From positions 248,001 to 312,000 of the forward strand of contig NZ_JAUSTJ010000003.1 in NCBI RefSeq assembly GCF_030812785.1: a DNA stretch of 64,000 bases. Reading direction: 5' to 3'. Shown piece by piece: positions 1-7,098 of this stretch. This stretch comes from Sphingomonas kyeonggiensis. Lineage in GTDB: Bacteria; Pseudomonadota; Alphaproteobacteria; Sphingomonadales; Sphingomonadaceae. Under the pieces are notes generated by a model, which was not told the origin of the DNA, did no database searches, and saw nothing but the letters and a program-made list of their open reading frames with translations. Every line of letters begins with the position of its first letter. Position 1 is the first letter of the stretch. The position numbers and the translations under genes were made by a program.

Positions 1-160
1 CACGCTTGCGGACAAGGGCATCCTCGCCGGCGTCTCGCTCGGCCGCCTCTATCCGGGCGCCGACGATCTCGCCAACGGCCTGATCGTCGCGGTCACCGAA
101 ACCACTACTTCGGAGGACATCGAGACGCTTGCCTCCGCGCTCCAGGAGGTGCTGGCATGA
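1..160 (+). CDS. gcvPA: Glycine dehydrogenase subunit 1, C-terminal end (partial)
   Basis: Only the last 52 residues are present; the frame enters at base 2 and stops at 158-160. The tail contains the LYPGADDL and TETTT-type stretches typical of the end of the aminomethyl-transferring glycine decarboxylase alpha subunit. Its stop overlaps the start of gcvPB (ATGA), so the two subunits are translationally coupled. GcvPA and GcvPB together form the PLP-dependent P-protein of the glycine cleavage system. The call rests mainly on this position and the short visible tail; the rest of the operon lies upstream, outside the window. Confidence 0.85.
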   Translation, partial: TLADKGILAGVSLGRLYPGADDLANGLIVAVTETTTSEDIETLASALQEVLA

Positions 161-1731
161 GCACGATCAACCAGTCCGGCTGGCGCCCCACCACCCCGGA
201 AGCGGGCGAGGCCAGCGACATCTCGACCTTCACCGGCAACCGCGCACTGATGCTCGACGAGGCACTGATCTTCGAGATCGGCTCGTCCGAGACCACCGGC
301 GTCGATTTCGGCGAAGTCCCCGCAGCGCCCTCGCGCCTTGGCGGCCTTGAGCGTAGCGCCGAGATCGGCCTGCCCGGCCTGTCCGAGCCCGAGACGGTGC
401 GCCACTATACCCGCCTGTCGCGCCAGAACTATGCGATCGACCTGGGCCTGTTCCCGCTCGGTTCGTGCACGATGAAGCACAATCCGCGCCTCAACGAGCG
501 CATGGCGCGCCTGCCGGGCTTCGCCGACATCCATCCGCTCGCCCCCGTCGACACGGTGCAGGGCGCACTCGAAGTCATCGACCAGCTCGCGCATTGGCTG
601 ATCACGCTCACCGGCATGCAGGCCGTGGCGATGAGCCCCAAGGCGGGTGCCCATGGCGAGCTGTGCGGTATCCTCGCGATCCGCTCGGCGCTCGACGCGC
701 AGGGTCAGCAGGACCGCAAGATCCTGCTCGTGCCGACCAGTGCGCACGGCACCAACCCGGCGACGGCGGCGTTCGCCGGCTTCTCGGTCGAGGACATCCC
801 CGCCACCGAGGACGGCCGTGTCGACCTCGAAGCGCTCAAGGCGCGGCTGGGGCCGGACATCGCCGGCGTGATGATCACCAACCCCAATACCTGCGGCCTG
901 TTCGAGCGCGACATGAAGGCGATCTCGGACGCGGTGCATGCGGCGGGCGGCTATGTCTATTGCGACGGCGCCAACTTCAACGCGATCGTCGGCCGGGTCC
1001 GCCCGGGCGATCTCGGCGTCGATGCGATGCACATCAACCTGCACAAGACCTTCTCGACTCCGCATGGCGGCGGCGGTCCGGGCTCGGGCCCGGTCGTGCT
1101 GTCGGCGGCGCTAGCGCCCTATGCGCCGCTGCCCTTCGTCGAGAAGCAGGGTGACAAGTTCCACCTCGTCGAGGAGGAAACCGCGGGCGAGCATCATGCC
1201 GGCACCTTCGGCCGGATGACCGCGTTCAACGGCCAGATGGGCATGTTCACGCGCGCCCTGACCTATATCTTGTCGCACGGCGCCGACGGCCTGCGCCAGG
1301 TTGCCGAGGATTCGGTGCTCAACGCCAACTACATCCTGCGCTCGATGACCGACGTGCTGGAGGCGCCCTTCGCCAAGTACGGCCCGTGCATGCACGAAGC
1401 GATCTTCAGCGATAAGGGCCTGCCCGAGGGCCTGTCGACGATCGACATCGCCAAGGGGCTGATCGACGAGGGCTATCACCCGATGACGGTGTATTTCCCG
1501 CTCGTCGTCCACGGCGCGATGCTGGTGGAGCCGACCGAGACCGAGTCGAAGGCGACGCTCGACCAGTTCATCGGCGCGTTCCGCAGCGTGGCTGCCCGCG
1601 CCAAGAATGGCGATCCGACGATCAAGACCGCCCCGCACTTCGCCCCGCGCCGCCGCCTCGACGAGACGCTCGCCGCACGCAAGCCGGTGCTGGCGTGGAA
1701 GGCCCCGGCCAAGGCCGAAGCTGCGGAGTAA
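157..1731 (+). CDS. gcvPB: Glycine dehydrogenase (decarboxylating) subunit 2
   Basis: This is the PLP-binding half of the split P-protein, which decarboxylates glycine and passes the aminomethyl group to lipoyl-GcvH. The 524-residue length suits the beta subunit. The PLP lysine lies near residue 297 in NLHKTFSTPHGGGGPGSGP, the family hallmark. PLGSCTMKHNPR near residue 105 and SAHGTNPA near residue 190 are further family motifs. The ATG overlaps the gcvPA stop by four bases. The C-terminal tail is rich in Ala and Lys and looks unstructured. A large palindromic repeat follows directly and probably ends transcription. Confidence 0.97.
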   Translation: MSTINQSGWRPTTPEAGEASDISTFTGNRALMLDEALIFEIGSSETTGVDFGEVPAAPSRLGGLERSAEIGLPGLSEPETVRHYTRLSRQNYAIDLGLFPLGSCTMKHNPRLNERMARLPGFADIHPLAPVDTVQGALEVIDQLAHWLITLTGMQAVAMSPKAGAHGELCGILAIRSALDAQGQQDRKILLVPTSAHGTNPATAAFAGFSVEDIPATEDGRVDLEALKARLGPDIAGVMITNPNTCGLFERDMKAISDAVHAAGGYVYCDGANFNAIVGRVRPGDLGVDAMHINLHKTFSTPHGGGGPGSGPVVLSAALAPYAPLPFVEKQGDKFHLVEEETAGEHHAGTFGRMTAFNGQMGMFTRALTYILSHGADGLRQVAEDSVLNANYILRSMTDVLEAPFAKYGPCMHEAIFSDKGLPEGLSTIDIAKGLIDEGYHPMTVYFPLVVHGAMLVEPTETESKATLDQFIGAFRSVAARAKNGDPTIKTAPHFAPRRRLDETLAARKPVLAWKAPAKAEAAE

Positions 1732-1740
1732 AGTCGTTCA

Positions 1741-1921
1741 TTTCCTCCCCCGGAAACGGCGTTTCCGGGGGAGGGGGACCGCGCCCGCAGGGCGTGGTGG
1801 AGGGGGTCTACGACGAAAGTTGTGGGCCCTTTTTGATTCGATGGCGGGGGAGATCCCCCCTCCACCACGCGGCTGCGCCGCGCGGTCCCCCTCCCCCGGA
1901 GCTGCGCTCCGAGGGAGGAAA
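1741..1921. repeat. Large intergenic palindromic repeat, family A, copy 1
   Basis: Left arm runs CTCCCCC, then GGGGGAGGGGGACCGCGC, then GTGGTGGAGGGGG. The right arm mirrors it with CCCCTCCACCACGC, GCGGTCCCCCTCCCCC and GAGGGAGG. Each arm holds its own small hairpin (for example GGAAACGGCGTTTCC). The centre of about 50 bases is unique. The same architecture recurs at 42195-42341 and 45153-45299. It fills the gap between gcvPB and the convergent oxygenase gene and touches the stop codon of the latter. Confidence 0.9.
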
Positions 1922-2833
1922 TTAAGCGCGCTTCCACAACCAGTCCGCCGGCAGCCCCAGCCGCTCGCTCGCCTTGGCCGGCGGGGCATCCAGCAGCGGC
2001 ACCCGGTTCGCGACCCGCGCCACCGCGCGGACCAGCCGGCGCTCGAACCGGCGCAGCCGCCAGTCCTCCAGCCCCAGCCGCTCGATCAGCGCATCGGGCA
2101 GCAGCGAGACCGCGGCGCGCAGCAGCACATGCTGGAGCGGCCGCGCCACTCGCGGCAGGGCGGGCACCGCGCGCATGATCGCCAGGAACTCGTGTATGAT
2201 CGGCGAGGGCACCAGCCGCGCATCCATTTTCGCGAACAGCGCCGCCATCTTCGCCTCGCTCGCAGGCGCACCGGTCGCGCCATAGAGCCGCGCCACCACC
2301 GCGCCCTCCGCCAGCGCCGCGTCGCGCTCGCGGTAGCTCAGCGTCTCCGCATAGGCGTGATAGGCGCGGATGAAGCCATAGGAAGCGGTCGCCTGCACCC
2401 AGTCGAGCAGCACCGGATCGTTCGCGCGATAGGGCATGCCCTCGCTGGTGACGCCCGTCACCCGCCCATGTGCACGCACCACTCCGGCGATCATCGCCTC
2501 GGCCCGGCTCTTCGGGCCATAAACGCTTATCATCGCGGCCAGGCCCGTGCGGCGCAGCCGGGTGAGGGCATCGGTGCGGAAGCTCGAATGCTGCCACACC
2601 CCGTCGCGTACGCCGGGCTCGGCCAGCTCTAGGATCACCGCCGCCACGCCGCCGACGAACAGCGTTACGGGATTACGGAACACCCGCCACGATACCGAGT
2701 CCGCCGGCACCAGCGCGGGCTCGCCCTTGGGCGCGGCGAAGTCGAAGTCCATGCCCGGCGCGCTGCCCATCATCTCGCCCGCCGCCGCGCCGATCCGGCG
2801 GAGCATGGGCGTGGGAAGCGAAAGCGCGGCCAT
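1922..2833 (-). CDS. MpaB/Lcp-like oxygenase family protein (DUF2236)
   Basis: The 303-residue protein has the layout of the DUF2236 family, which includes MpaB and the latex-clearing haem oxygenase Lcp. Visible are an N-terminal FRNPVTLFVGGVAAVILELAEPGV segment, a VRAHGRVTG histidine motif and YRANDPVLLDWVQAT. Those His and Arg positions are the family's proposed haem or metal contacts. No signal peptide is apparent, so it is probably cytoplasmic or membrane-associated. The substrate cannot be inferred. It is convergent with gcvPB and has no obvious operon partner. Confidence 0.85.
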   Translation of the reverse strand: MAALSLPTPMLRRIGAAAGEMMGSAPGMDFDFAAPKGEPALVPADSVSWRVFRNPVTLFVGGVAAVILELAEPGVRDGVWQHSSFRTDALTRLRRTGLAAMISVYGPKSRAEAMIAGVVRAHGRVTGVTSEGMPYRANDPVLLDWVQATASYGFIRAYHAYAETLSYRERDAALAEGAVVARLYGATGAPASEAKMAALFAKMDARLVPSPIIHEFLAIMRAVPALPRVARPLQHVLLRAAVSLLPDALIERLGLEDWRLRRFERRLVRAVARVANRVPLLDAPPAKASERLGLPADWLWKRA

Positions 2834-2932
2834 GCGGGATCAACGCCGATAGCCCCGGAACCGTTCAAAAGCGGATTGCCCGCGGCCGACGGGCAGCGCA
2901 GCCTGCGCGCCAAATCCATTGGGGGATTCGAC

Positions 2933-3259
2933 ATGAAGATCGCATTGCTCGCGGCTGCCTTTGCCGCCGCCACCTTCTCGCTGCCCGCCCATGCCCAGGA
3001 CGGTGCATTCGTCGGCGAAGTCCGTCTGATCGCCTTCGACTTCTGCCCGGACGGCTGGGTGGAGGCGGACGGCCGGCTGCTGCCGATCCGCGGCCAGCAG
3101 GCGCTCTTTGCGCTGCTCAGCAACAGCTATGGCGGCGACGGCGCCAATACCTTCGCGGTGCCCGACCTGCGCAAGGCGATCCCGCAGCCGGCGGTCGATA
3201 AGGAAAAGCGCATGCGCTACTGCATCGCGTTCCGTGGCGACTTCCCCCGGCGCCCTTGA
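2933..3259 (+). CDS. Secreted phage-tail-collar domain protein (microcystin-dependent-protein-like)
   Basis: The chosen ATG gives a 108-residue protein beginning with a clear signal peptide (MKIALLAAAF...AHAQ). An upstream TTG would place the signal peptide internally. The mature part reads FVGEVRLIAFDFCPDGW, then LLPIRGQQALFALL, then YGGDGANTFAVPDLR, the tail-collar fold seen in phage fibres and in bacterial Mdp-like proteins. It ends with the YCIAF motif usual for short chromosomal versions. Nothing else phage-like is nearby, so it is a domesticated single gene rather than a prophage remnant. Function is unknown; export to the periplasm or beyond is predicted. Confidence 0.8.
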   Translation: MKIALLAAAFAAATFSLPAHAQDGAFVGEVRLIAFDFCPDGWVEADGRLLPIRGQQALFALLSNSYGGDGANTFAVPDLRKAIPQPAVDKEKRMRYCIAFRGDFPRRP

Positions 3260-3275
3260 GCGCCGGGCCGAGGGC

Positions 3276-3749
3276 TCAGATCCAACGCCGCACGGCTGAC
3301 TTGTAGCTGAGATAGCGCTCGCCGAACTTGCCGGCGAGGTACAGCTCCTCGCGCTCGATCACTTCGCGCTGGATCACCAGCAGCAGCGGAATCAGCAGCA
3401 GCAGGGTCACCAGGCTGTCCATCCACACCGCCACGCCGGCATATGCGAGCGCCATGCCGAAATACATCGGGTTGCGCGACCAGCGATAGACGCCGTCGGT
3501 GATCAGCGCGGTCGAGCGCTTCCACGGCTTGGGATCGGTGCCCGCGGCGCGGAACAGCCCGACGGCGGACAGCATGATGCCCACGCCGAGCAAGGTCGCC
3601 AGCGAGCCCAGCCCGCGCTCGGTCGCGTGGTTGAGCGGCAGGTCGGGACTGCCCAGCAACTTGCCGAGCGCCAGTCCCACCACCAATGTCCCGATGAAAG
3701 CAGCCGGCGGCGCGAATTTCACGCCTGCACTATCCTGATCGACGTCCAT
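3276..3749 (-). CDS. Isoprenylcysteine carboxyl methyltransferase family membrane protein
   Basis: The 157-residue protein has three to four hydrophobic helices and the C-terminal signature GVYRWSRNPMYFG, followed by EREEL and FGERYLSYKSAVRRWI. This is the ICMT/phospholipid methyltransferase SAM-binding region. The start was set at the Met-Asp-Val codon because GGAGG stands about seven bases upstream; a longer frame begins without a ribosome site. Bacterial members methylate unknown lipids or small molecules at the inner membrane. It diverges from the CcdC gene. Confidence 0.85.
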   Translation of the reverse strand: MDVDQDSAGVKFAPPAAFIGTLVVGLALGKLLGSPDLPLNHATERGLGSLATLLGVGIMLSAVGLFRAAGTDPKPWKRSTALITDGVYRWSRNPMYFGMALAYAGVAVWMDSLVTLLLLIPLLLVIQREVIEREELYLAGKFGERYLSYKSAVRRWI

Positions 3750-3821
3750 GAACCCTCCGGGCGCCCTGATGGACCGGCGTGTCCGCATGCGCAATCCTCT
3801 TGCCTTTGCCACGCAACTCGG

Positions 3822-3851
3822 CTGGCATGGATAGTGTATTGCTTGTATAAA
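3822..3851 (+). promoter_or_regulatory. Candidate sigma-70-type promoter for the CcdC/DUF938 pair
   Basis: CTGGCA at 3822-3827 and TATAAA at 3846-3851 are separated by 18 bases. This sits in an AT-rich stretch about 24 bases before the first gene's start. Matches are 4/6 and 5/6 to the consensus; inferred only from sequence. Confidence 0.4.
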
Positions 3852-3874
3852 TCACTTTCAAGTTCCGGGGGAAA

Positions 3875-4387
3875 ATGATGCAAGGCCAGCACAATCCGCT
3901 GTTCAACCTGATTCCGATCGCCATCGTCCTGCTCGTCCTCGCGCTGCGCATGCGCCGGCTCACCCGGGAGCGTCCGCTGAAGGTCGAATGGCTGTGGGTC
4001 GTGCCTGCCCTGTACGTCGCGATCGCCGGCTTCACCTTCTGGAGCATCCCGCCCGCGCCGATGACCTGGGCGATCGCCGCTGCCGCATTGCTCGCCGGCG
4101 CGGCGCTCGGCTGGCAGCGCGGCCGGATGATGCACATCAAGGTCGATCCGGAGACGCACGAGATCTCGCAAAAGGGCTCGCTCGCCGCGATGGCCTTCAT
4201 CGTCGTCCTTATCCTGATCCGCATGGGCGCGCGGAACGCCGAATCGCTCGGCATCCCCGGCATGCATTTCGACGTGATGGCGATGACCGACGTGCTGATC
4301 GCCTTCGCGCTCGGCATGCTGACGATGCAGCGGGTCGAGATGTTCCTGCGCGCCCGCCGCCTGCTCGAGGCAGCGCGCGCGGCATGA
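3875..4387 (+). CDS. CcdC-like/DUF1453 family integral membrane protein
   Basis: The 170-residue protein has about five hydrophobic helices: an N-terminal one, WLWVVPALYVAIAGFTFW, one around residue 70, AMAFIVVLILI and one near residue 140. The pattern GWQRGRMMHIKVDPETHEISQKGS between helices is characteristic of the CcdC/DUF1453 family, with a conserved charged loop. Function in proteobacteria is not established. GGGGGAAA precedes the ATG. Its stop overlaps the start of the DUF938 methyltransferase (ATGA), so the two are co-translated. Confidence 0.8.
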   Translation: MMQGQHNPLFNLIPIAIVLLVLALRMRRLTRERPLKVEWLWVVPALYVAIAGFTFWSIPPAPMTWAIAAAALLAGAALGWQRGRMMHIKVDPETHEISQKGSLAAMAFIVVLILIRMGARNAESLGIPGMHFDVMAMTDVLIAFALGMLTMQRVEMFLRARRLLEAARAA

Positions 4388-4965
4388 AGCGCCACGCCCC
4401 AGCGACCGAGCGCAACCGCGATCCGATCGCCGCGGTGCTGGCCGAGGAACTGCCGGCGACGGGCGAGGTGCTGGAGATCGCCAGTGGCACCGGCGAGCAT
4501 GTCGCCTGGTTCGCCACGCGCTTCCCGGACCTGGACTGGCAGCCGAGCGATCCCGACGCCGATGCGCTCGCCTCGATCGCCGCCTGGAGCGAGGGGCTGG
4601 CCAATGTCCGCCCGCCGCTGGAGATCGATGCGAGCACCGGGGACTTCCCCGCGGCGGAGGCGATCCTCTGCATCAACATGGTCCATATCAGCCCCTGGGA
4701 AGCGACGCTCGGGCTGCTCGCCGGAGCGGGGAAGGCGCTGGCGCCGGGCGGGCCGCTGATCCTCTACGGTCCCTATCGCCGCGAGGGCGTCGAGACCGCA
4801 CCGTCGAACGAGGCGTTCGAGCTGTGGCTCAAGGAAAAGGACCCGCGCTTCGGGTTGCGGCATGTCGAGGCGGTGAGCGAAGCGGCTGCGGTGCAGGGGC
4901 TGGAACTGGCGCGGCTGGTGGAGATGCCGGCGAACAATCTGATGCTGGTGTATCGGAAGGGGTGA
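4384..4965 (+). CDS. DUF938 family SAM-dependent methyltransferase
   Basis: The 193-residue protein starts MKRHAPATERNRDPIAAVL and has the SAM-binding motif VLEIASGTGEH near residue 35. These are followed by LDWQPSDPD, CINMVHISPWEAT and GGPLILYGPYRREG, all hallmarks of DUF938. The substrate of this family is unknown. The ATG was chosen because it overlaps the preceding stop; an upstream in-frame extension would run through the CcdC gene. The coupling with CcdC suggests a shared job. Confidence 0.88.
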   Translation: MKRHAPATERNRDPIAAVLAEELPATGEVLEIASGTGEHVAWFATRFPDLDWQPSDPDADALASIAAWSEGLANVRPPLEIDASTGDFPAAEAILCINMVHISPWEATLGLLAGAGKALAPGGPLILYGPYRREGVETAPSNEAFELWLKEKDPRFGLRHVEAVSEAAAVQGLELARLVEMPANNLMLVYRKG

Positions 4966-4970
4966 GTCCG

Positions 4971-5091
4971 AACCGTCATCCCCGGTCTACAACCGTCACC
5001 CGACCCACAATCGTCATCCCGACGAAAGTCGGGATCTCGTGCGGCTCTTTTCCTGCCATCGCCTGAGATCCCGACTTGCGTCGGGATGACG
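4971..5091. repeat. Intergenic inverted repeat, family B, copy 1 with flanking partial units
   Basis: The core at 5012-5091 is bounded by CGTCATCCCGACGAAAGTC and, at the other end, GACTTGCGTCGGGATGACG. Each end is itself a small hairpin around CCCGAC/GTCGGG, followed by GGGATCTC or preceded by GAGATCCC. Two decayed copies of the outer ACCGTCA unit lie to the left at 4971 and 4991. No gene is seen between 4966 and 5138. Confidence 0.85.
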
Positions 5092-5138
5092 GCCTGGGGG
5101 CGAGGACGACGATTGTGGTGTGAATGGACCGACGGAAC

Positions 5139-6044
5139 CTAAACCGGCTCCATCTCCGCACTCGTCACCGCCGGCCCCACGCCGCGCTTCCTCTCCCGCC
5201 ACACGATGTACAGCCCGCTGGCGATGATCACCGGGGCGCCGAGCCAGGTCCAGCCGCTCGGCCACATGCCGAAGATCGCCCAGCCATAGAGCGTGCCCCA
5301 GATCAGGCTCGAATAGTCCATCGGCACCACTGCGCTCACCGGCGCGTGGCGCACCGATCCGGTCAGCGCCAGCTGGCCGACCCCGCCGATCAGCCCGATC
5401 CCGACCAGGATGCCCCAGGTCGCCGGGTCATGCGGCCTGAACTGGAAGGCATAGGGGATCGCCAGCACCGGCACCGACAGGACCGAGAACCAGAATACCG
5501 TCGTCCCGGTCGCCTCGGTCTTGCCGATCTGCCGGAGCAGGATCGCGACGATCGCCACGAACAGCGCCGCGAGCAGGCCGACCACCGCGCCGAACAGCGG
5601 GACATGCGCGCTCCACGGCTGGGTGACGATCAGCACGCCGAGGAAGCCGACGACCACCGCCCCCCAGCGATGCCAGCCGGTCGGCTCCCCGAGCAGCACC
5701 GCGCCCAGGATCGTCGCGAAGATCGGCACGGTGAACTGGAAGGTCACCGCCTCGGCGAGCGGCAGCAGCAGCACCGCACCGAAGGTGAAGATCATGCCGG
5801 TCAGGCCCACGGCAGTGCGCGAGACATGCGCGCCGAAGCGCTGGGTGCGGATCGATCCCAGCCCGGGCCCGGCCGCCACCCAGGCGGTCACCAGCGGCAC
5901 CGCCCAGAGCTGGCGGTGGAACATCGTCTCGACCAGCCCGGCACCGCGCGCCTCGGCCAGCTTGATCAGCGCCGACATGGTCGCGAGGCAGGCGACCGCG
6001 AACAGCCGCAGCGTTATGCCCTTCAGGATATGATCGTCGCCCAC
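5139..6044 (-). CDS. EamA/DMT-superfamily drug/metabolite exporter
   Basis: The 301-residue protein has ten predicted membrane helices in two five-helix EamA halves, as expected for the family. Typical signs are VTFQFTVPIFATILGAVLLGEPTGWHRW at the end of the first half and PMDYSSLIWGTLYGWAIFGMWP in the second. Start at the ATG giving MGDDHILKGITLRLFA. The transported substrate is not predictable. It stands alone between a family B repeat and a membrane-anchored unknown on the same strand; the 50-base gap upstream would allow cotranscription. Confidence 0.9.
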   Translation of the reverse strand: MGDDHILKGITLRLFAVACLATMSALIKLAEARGAGLVETMFHRQLWAVPLVTAWVAAGPGLGSIRTQRFGAHVSRTAVGLTGMIFTFGAVLLLPLAEAVTFQFTVPIFATILGAVLLGEPTGWHRWGAVVVGFLGVLIVTQPWSAHVPLFGAVVGLLAALFVAIVAILLRQIGKTEATGTTVFWFSVLSVPVLAIPYAFQFRPHDPATWGILVGIGLIGGVGQLALTGSVRHAPVSAVVPMDYSSLIWGTLYGWAIFGMWPSGWTWLGAPVIIASGLYIVWRERKRGVGPAVTSAEMEPV

Positions 6045-6094
6045 CCGAGCGCGCTAGGGAAAAGCGCGCGCCGGGGCAATCGCACAGGCGCGGC

Positions 6095-6889
6095 TCAGCT
6101 CTGCTGGTAGGTAAGCCAGCCGGTGATCCGGTCGCCTTGTTCATGGGGCAGGCTGGTGATGCCGCGCAGCACGTGCAGGCCGATCGCGCATCTCTGTTCA
6201 GGGCGCGCCTGCGCCATCCTTGCCTGGTTGCCCCAGGTCTCGAGGTCGAACTGGCTCATCCCGCCGCGCCGCATCGCCGTCACCAGCGCAACCGCGTCGG
6301 GTCTTGCGATCTCTCCCTTGGGGACCTTGCGATGCACCGGGTTGTCGCGTCCCGCCGCCGACGTGGTGATCTGCGCAGCGGCAAGCTCGACCAGCCGTTC
6401 GGATACTTCGGGCGAATAGCTGCCGCCGCCCCGGATCGTCCCCATCACATAGCGGTCGCACAGGGCGACATCGCGCTGCTGCAGCGTCTCGAGCAGCTGG
6501 ATCTCCATCTGCCGGTAGAGGTTGAGGTCGCCGTGTGGCGCCTGGACGAACTCGTCGCGGTGGCGCAGCGTCGCGGCGTGCATCCAGGCGAAGCTCTCAC
6601 GGCCGATCTGCTCGCCGGTCGCGCCTTCGCGAACCCGCTTCGAGACCATGGCGGTATAGGCCGCGAACTCCTCCGGATAGCTGTCCCGCAGCGCTTCGAA
6701 AAACGCCTTGACGGTGCGGTCCTTGAGCATCGATTCGGCGACGCCTTCGGGCGACTGCGCCTGCTCCTTGAATTTCGTGCCGAACCACCAGGCGCCGCCA
6801 ATGCCCAGCGCGGCGAGCAGCAGCAGGACGATGCCGATCGCCAGCCCGGTGCGCGAGACTTCGCGCGGCGCCACATCCCGTTGTTCCAT
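6095..6889 (-). CDS. Membrane-anchored protein of unknown function
   Basis: The 264-residue protein has one N-terminal membrane helix (GLAIGIVLLLLAALGIGGAWWFG, residues about 15-37). A mostly helical domain follows, rich in Glu, Arg and Gln, with ALCDRYVMGTIRGGG near its middle. The start was set at MEQRDV because AGGGGGAA precedes it; the longer frame upstream encodes an Arg-rich stretch unlike protein. The helix-in, domain-out layout suggests a periplasmic domain. I do not recognise the family. It diverges from proS. Confidence 0.7.
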   Translation of the reverse strand: MEQRDVAPREVSRTGLAIGIVLLLLAALGIGGAWWFGTKFKEQAQSPEGVAESMLKDRTVKAFFEALRDSYPEEFAAYTAMVSKRVREGATGEQIGRESFAWMHAATLRHRDEFVQAPHGDLNLYRQMEIQLLETLQQRDVALCDRYVMGTIRGGGSYSPEVSERLVELAAAQITTSAAGRDNPVHRKVPKGEIARPDAVALVTAMRRGGMSQFDLETWGNQARMAQARPEQRCAIGLHVLRGITSLPHEQGDRITGWLTYQQS

Positions 6890-6969
6890 GCCCCGATTCC
6901 CCCTGCCGGCCAGTAGAGCGGGCCTGCGGCGTCGAATCAAGCGCCGCCGCCGGGAGAGAAGGCGCTGGC

Positions 6970-6981
6970 AAAATAGGATTT
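6970..6981 (+). promoter_or_regulatory. AT-rich 12-mer shared with another promoter region
   Basis: AAAATAGGATTT occurs here and, in the same orientation relative to the downstream gene, at 17416-17427 (minus strand). In both places it precedes the triple-GANTC element and then the gene. Function unknown. Confidence 0.4.
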
Positions 6982-7031
6982 GATTTGTCACCACGAAGCT
7001 GGCCCCGCCGGTGCTTCGCGCACGCGATGGG

Positions 7032-7053
7032 GATTCAAGAGATTCAATGAATC
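7032..7053 (+). promoter_or_regulatory. Triple-GANTC element upstream of proS
   Basis: The 22 bases contain GATTC at 7032, GATTC at 7041 and GAATC at 7049. The last two form the palindrome GATTCAATGAATC. An identical 22-mer stands at 17311-17332 upstream of another gene, in the same orientation and at nearly the same distance from the start codon (45 versus 43 bases). GANTC is the target of the alphaproteobacterial CcrM methylase, and GcrA acts at methylated GANTC promoters. That link is inference. Confidence 0.55.
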
Positions 7054-7098
7054 CGGGCTCGCTTGCCGCGGGCGCGCCACGACTTTAGAGGCACGGCC

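Noticed and set aside
2933..3259. Prophage remnant
   Set aside because: A single domain with a Sec signal, no integrase, capsid, lysis or other tail gene, and no att-like repeats nearby.
5124..6110. Plus-strand frame opposite the EamA transporter
   Set aside because: It has very high Arg/His/Gln content, as in antisense frames of hydrophobic proteins, and no ribosome site.
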